A stretch of 8,362 bases of DNA, from the NCBI GenBank assembly GCA_024276395.1, contig JAJRXH010000421.1, positions 1 to 8,362 on the forward strand, in the 5' to 3' direction. Positions 5,836-8,362 of the stretch are shown here, piece by piece. Under the pieces are notes generated by a model. It had not been told where the DNA came from. It worked only from the letters and a program-made list of their open reading frames with translations, and searched no databases. The translations under genes were made by a program, and so were the position numbers. Positions within the stretch are counted from its first letter, which is position 1. Each line of letters opens with the position of its first letter. The stretch is from an archaeon (GTDB taxonomy: Archaea > Asgardarchaeota > Heimdallarchaeia > Hodarchaeales > S146-22).

Positions 5836-6156
5836 CTTTTTGGTTACATCGTATTCTATATATTCGCTAGGATCTGACAGTGAATTATGGTCTTAGAATA
5901 GAACGATGGATGTGTTTTCTTTTTCCTATTGAACACATAATGCCGATAGTCTGGGTTTATCACTGTATTTATCGCTAGGAGTGACTCAGCTTTCATTGGA
6001 ATCCCTGTCCATTCTACTTCGATGATGATTTTTTGAGAGATTTCAGCTTGTTTTACCTTCCGTGATTGAATGGTTTTATGTTTTAACGCAAAGTTAAAAA
6101 GTATCAATTACTTTTATATTAAGTTTGATGGATCAAATAAGTTTTACATGGAATCA

Positions 6157-6164
6157 TTTAAAAG
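6157..6164 (+). promoter_or_regulatory. TATA-like box of the phosphoesterase gene
   Basis: TTTAAAAG about 70 nt upstream of the GTG start. Standard archaeal spacing gives a transcription start near 6185 and a leader of about 45 nt that includes the Shine-Dalgarno. It is the best candidate in an AT-rich stretch. Confidence 0.35.
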
Positions 6165-6218
6165 CCTTATCATCGCGACGGATTATCTTATTAATACCTT
6201 GCTATCAAGAGTGCTCTT

Positions 6219-6224
6219 GGAGGT
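6219..6224 (+). promoter_or_regulatory. Shine-Dalgarno fixing the GTG start of the phosphoesterase
   Basis: GGAGGT ends 6 nt before the GTG at 6231. No in-frame ATG is available before the first catalytic motif, so this ribosome-binding site decides the start. Confidence 0.75.
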
Positions 6225-6230
6225 TCAGAA

Positions 6231-6971
6231 GTGGCTGGGAGTACAAAAATTTTGGTAATTTCCGACATTCATTCTAATTTGCCAGCCTATCGGGCGATTT
6301 GGACAAAGGCTAGGGAAATCTTAGGACAGATTGACTATTCGATATGCTTGGGTGATATTATCGGATATGGTCCACATCCTAATGAAGTTCTACATACGGT
6401 CGTCCGGGAATGTGATATCATTGTTGCTGGAAATCATGAACATGCTGCCATATTTGGAAAATACGATGGGCTAAACAAGTATGCAATTGAAGCGATTAAA
6501 TGGACAGAGCAAGTTCTAGATGAAAAATCAAGGCAAATCCTAGAAATGATTAATAAATTCCAGTTTGCAAGGTTCCACGTCGAAAACCTTGAAATATTTG
6601 CTTGTCATGGTAGTCCGAAGAATTTGTTAATGGATTATGTTTTTCCTAAAGATTCCGAGGCTCGAAAAAATGAATTATTGGATATGATTTATGGACATGG
6701 TGCCAACGTGCTAATGGTGGGTCATACTCACGTTCCTATGATTTATCAGAGAAATGATGATGTAGGAGGGATAATTCTCAATCCAGGAAGTGTTGGACAA
6801 CCAAGGGATGGGATCCCGAAAGCTTCGGCGATGACCATCATCATCGAGCCAGAGGGTGACATACAAATTGATTGGATTAGAGCAGCCTATCCGACCATTG
6901 AGGTGGCTCGAGATATTAGGGAAGCTGGACTGCCAGAATGGTTAGCTGAACGAGTTCTTTTTGGATTATAG
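6231..6971 (+). CDS. Calcineurin-like metallophosphoesterase (YfcE/MPP family)
   Basis: 246-aa cytoplasmic two-metal phosphoesterase. All signature blocks are present in order: DIHSN (D12, H14), GDIIGYGPHPNE (G41-E52, metal-bridging D42), GNHEHA (N68, H69), CHGSP (H126), GHTHVP (H165, H167) and NPGSVGQPRDG near residue 185. These fit the small phosphodiesterase branch (calcineurin-like superfamily, lpxH/YfcE type) found widely in archaea and bacteria. The physiological substrate is not predictable from sequence; cyclic-nucleotide-like phosphodiesters or nucleotide polyphosphates are typical in vitro substrates of relatives. The domain is complete and the C-terminal tail (about 215-246) is short and helical. 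It is alone on the plus strand and converges with the 195-aa gene; the start is GTG with a strong Shine-Dalgarno. Confidence 0.93.
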   Translation: MAGSTKILVISDIHSNLPAYRAIWTKAREILGQIDYSICLGDIIGYGPHPNEVLHTVVRECDIIVAGNHEHAAIFGKYDGLNKYAIEAIKWTEQVLDEKSRQILEMINKFQFARFHVENLEIFACHGSPKNLLMDYVFPKDSEARKNELLDMIYGHGANVLMVGHTHVPMIYQRNDDVGGIILNPGSVGQPRDGIPKASAMTIIIEPEGDIQIDWIRAAYPTIEVARDIREAGLPEWLAERVLFGL

Positions 6972-7069
6972 TGGAAGGGTATGATTAAAATCGAGCAATG
7001 ACTTACGAAAATTTCCACTAGAATCTCAATCCTTGAAGATGGGGAGATTGTCAACTTTATGATCAAAAC

Positions 7070-7657
7070 TTATTTTTTTTCTGGAGATGTAAGGGTGAAC
7101 TCTCTTGGAGAGAGGATTTTTCTCTTGGCAGAGAGGAACTTGATGTTAACCTTGTAATTCCCCCAAAAACCTATTTTAGCAAATATAATATCTAGGAAAG
7201 GGTTATTTTTAATGTCCTCAATTAATTTTTGTTGCTTGTCACTTAATGTTAGATGGTCGTTAAAGAGTTGTTCGTCGTTTTTTAGGATGAAAGACTTTAC
7301 TTCTAGTGCATAACCAAGAAATTGGAATTCTTTCGTATATTTTAATAGTCCAGAACGTGTAAAAAAATAACGAATGATCTCGTCAGAATCGAAAAAGGGT
7401 AGATTGGGATGTTTTCTTGGCCATATTGCGAAAAAATCCATTGTTTTCTGGTATTTTTTTAAGAAACGGAATTCAGGGGTTGTTAAGATTTCAGGACTGC
7501 GAACTTCTTCGACTAACTTGTTAATGATCTGTTGGGGTCTTTCCACGATCATATTTAATTTTTTAATGGCAACTTCCTTGGCAATTTTTTCGGCAAGCTC
7601 TGCTCTGAGATGAGAAAATTTCGGGTGTAGTAAATCAAGCTGCCACATATTCGCCAC
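7070..7657 (-). CDS. Uncharacterised basic, mostly helical 195-aa protein
   Basis: I recognise no family. The sequence is lysine-rich with alternating helical and short hydrophobic-aromatic segments: an N-terminal helix pair (about 15-55, HLRAELAEKIAKEVAIKK), an aromatic/proline-rich middle (FFAIWPRKHPNLPFF, about 74-88) and a final beta-like stretch (YKVNIKFLSAKRKI). There is no signal peptide, clear membrane helix, metal-binding cluster or nucleotide-binding motif. The start is GTG at 7657, or possibly the ATG at 7648 three codons on; a GGATG element lies shortly upstream. It begins 17 nt after the acyltransferase stop, so it is probably co-transcribed and may serve the same lipid-related process, but that is inference from position only. 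Confidence 0.75.
   Translation of the reverse strand: MANMWQLDLLHPKFSHLRAELAEKIAKEVAIKKLNMIVERPQQIINKLVEEVRSPEILTTPEFRFLKKYQKTMDFFAIWPRKHPNLPFFDSDEIIRYFFTRSGLLKYTKEFQFLGYALEVKSFILKNDEQLFNDHLTLSDKQQKLIEDIKNNPFLDIIFAKIGFWGNYKVNIKFLSAKRKILSPREFTLTSPEKK
7073..7080 (+). terminator. T8 tract, candidate terminator of the phosphoesterase gene
   Basis: Eight Ts on the plus strand about 100 nt after the phosphoesterase stop, within the last codons of the convergent gene (its lysine codons read AAA on the other strand). T-tracts suffice for archaeal termination, but the coding explanation is equally good. Confidence 0.3.
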
Positions 7658-7674
7658 TGATGCACATCCATTTT

Positions 7675-8362
7675 TTAATTCAACATTCCATGCTCTTGAA
7701 GTTGCTTCAAAAGTGTTGGGTGAATTTGCTCGTCAGGGACCTTTCCTAGCTTGCGAATGGCGTTCATTATCTCTAGACTGACTAAGAATGATGTTTCTTT
7801 GCAGATTGGTAAGTCATAATATCTTTTTAGATTTAATGACTTCCCAAAGGTGACTTTTAGCTGAATATCACGGGGGCCACGACCTATTCTGAAACCTTTC
7901 CCTACAGGCATTGCTTTCTCAGCATTTCTGATAAAACAAGGGATTATTGGCACTCTACTGATATGTGCAAGGAGTCCTGCACCGAGTTTTCCAGGTTGAA
8001 GCCTTCCGTCCTTTGTTCTTGCACCCTCTGGATAATAAACGACTCCGTATCCCCTTTTTACCACAGATGCTGCGTATTTTACCACTGATAGCTGCTTTGA
8101 TCCCTTAAACACGGGTATGGTATTCATATTTTGCACGATAGGCTTGAAAATTAGATTTTTCCAAAGTTTGGTATCGGCTGGAAAGAACAAAGGCCATGGA
8201 TTTTTCCAAAAGATTGCTTCTCCGATGATGAAAGAATCAAGATGACTAAGGTGGTTAGCCATAATTACAAAACCGCCACTTCGTGGAATGTTTTCTCTGC
8301 CATTTACCTTGACTTGATAAAAGGCATGATAAAATGCAAGAAACGGGATTGCAAAGATGAAA
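7675..8362 (-). CDS. plsC: PlsC-type 1-acylglycerol-3-phosphate acyltransferase family protein, N-terminus beyond the right edge
   Basis: Membrane-associated LPLAT-superfamily acyltransferase, which in bacteria and eukaryotes transfers an acyl chain to lysophosphatidic acid. 228 residues are readable. The frame stays open to the window edge (FIFAIPFLAFYHAFYQV, an apparent membrane-anchoring helix), so the internal ATG at 8262 is not the true start. It sits just before catalytic motif I and would remove the conserved N-terminal strand. Motif I is NHLSHLD (residues 36-42, catalytic H37/D42), motif II region NTIPVFKGSK, motif III YYPEGART (109-116) and motif IV VPIIPC. The usual motif II arginine is not obvious. 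The substrate is uncertain: archaea make isoprenoid ether lipids, yet PlsC homologues occur in Asgard and some other archaea. It is followed by the 195-aa gene after 17 nt. Confidence 0.92.
   Translation of the reverse strand, partial: FIFAIPFLAFYHAFYQVKVNGRENIPRSGGFVIMANHLSHLDSFIIGEAIFWKNPWPLFFPADTKLWKNLIFKPIVQNMNTIPVFKGSKQLSVVKYAASVVKRGYGVVYYPEGARTKDGRLQPGKLGAGLLAHISRVPIIPCFIRNAEKAMPVGKGFRIGRGPRDIQLKVTFGKSLNLKRYYDLPICKETSFLVSLEIMNAIRKLGKVPDEQIHPTLLKQLQEHGMLN

Larger units (their letters stand above)
5380..6230. other. Long intergenic region between tfb and the phosphoesterase gene
   Basis: About 850 bases between two divergent genes with no convincing coding region. It holds TATA-like elements (CTTATAAA plus-strand at 5679-5686, readable both ways; AAAAATATAA on the minus strand near 5536-5545), a 14-bp perfect palindrome at 5822-5835 and a weak hairpin at 5792-5817 (ACTTC/GAAGT with inner AGG/CCT). 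I found no tRNA, rRNA, CRISPR or recognisable riboswitch. An 83-codon minus-strand frame at 5856-6107 has only a TTG start, no Shine-Dalgarno and no recognised domain. The length is unusual next to the tightly packed genes elsewhere, so an unannotated small RNA or decayed gene is possible. Confidence 0.5.

Noticed and set aside
5856..6107. 83-codon minus-strand frame as a gene
   Set aside because: The start is TTG with no Shine-Dalgarno, no domain is recognised, and it lies in AT-rich spacer. The middle (KIIIEVEWTGIPMKAESLL) looks somewhat protein-like, so a decayed gene is not excluded.
6070..6258. 62-codon plus-strand frame ahead of the phosphoesterase
   Set aside because: It overlaps the phosphoesterase start in another frame and runs through that gene's TATA-like box and Shine-Dalgarno; best read as a shadow.
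1..8362. CRISPR array or defence cluster
   Set aside because: No regularly spaced repeats, no cas genes and no recognisable toxin-antitoxin or restriction genes; the only CRISPR-related item is the tnpB remnant.

Overview
The window looks like archaeal DNA, most likely from an Asgard (Promethearchaeota) genome. It encodes a canonical archaeal transcription factor B (TFB). It also encodes a Gtr/Rag-like small GTPase next to a protein with a longin/roadblock-like N-terminal region, a eukaryote-like pairing typical of Asgard genomes. Most of the DNA is AT-rich; the stretch around 3050-3830 is clearly richer in G+C and holds a transposon-derived tnpB remnant. The lineage call is inference; no rRNA or other phylogenetic marker is present to place it more finely.

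Layout, left to right. Bases 1-2558 carry three tightly packed minus-strand genes read from right to left: a longin/roadblock-like protein (1905-2558), a Gtr/Rag-like GTPase (756-1895) and an imidazolonepropionase, HutI, cut by the left edge (1-789). The gaps are 9 nt and a 34-nt overlap, so they are probably one transcript. A TATA-like box at 2626-2633 and a near-perfect palindrome at 2589-2607 lie just upstream. Bases about 2985-4180 hold a degenerate IS200/IS605-type tnpB element. Its reading frame has lost its N-terminal part, has non-canonical RuvC residues and is split by an 89-bp MITE-like insertion, but the 3' end keeps omegaRNA-like hairpins. TFB follows at 4394-5362 (minus), then an 868-base gap holding promoter-like and palindromic sequences but no convincing gene. 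A calcineurin-like phosphoesterase lies on the plus strand at 6231-6971. It converges on a two-gene minus-strand set: a PlsC-type acyltransferase cut by the right edge (7675-8362) and an unrecognised basic 195-aa protein (7070-7657).

Functional picture. The most interesting part is the longin-GTPase-hutI set. In eukaryotes Rag/Gtr GTPases act with roadblock- and longin-fold partners in amino-acid signalling, and here a Gtr/Rag-like GTPase overlaps a histidine-catabolic gene. Whether that is functional or only genomic neighbourhood cannot be settled from sequence alone. The second notable object is the very small inverted-repeat element, with an apparent 10-bp target duplication, inside the zinc-finger codons of tnpB.
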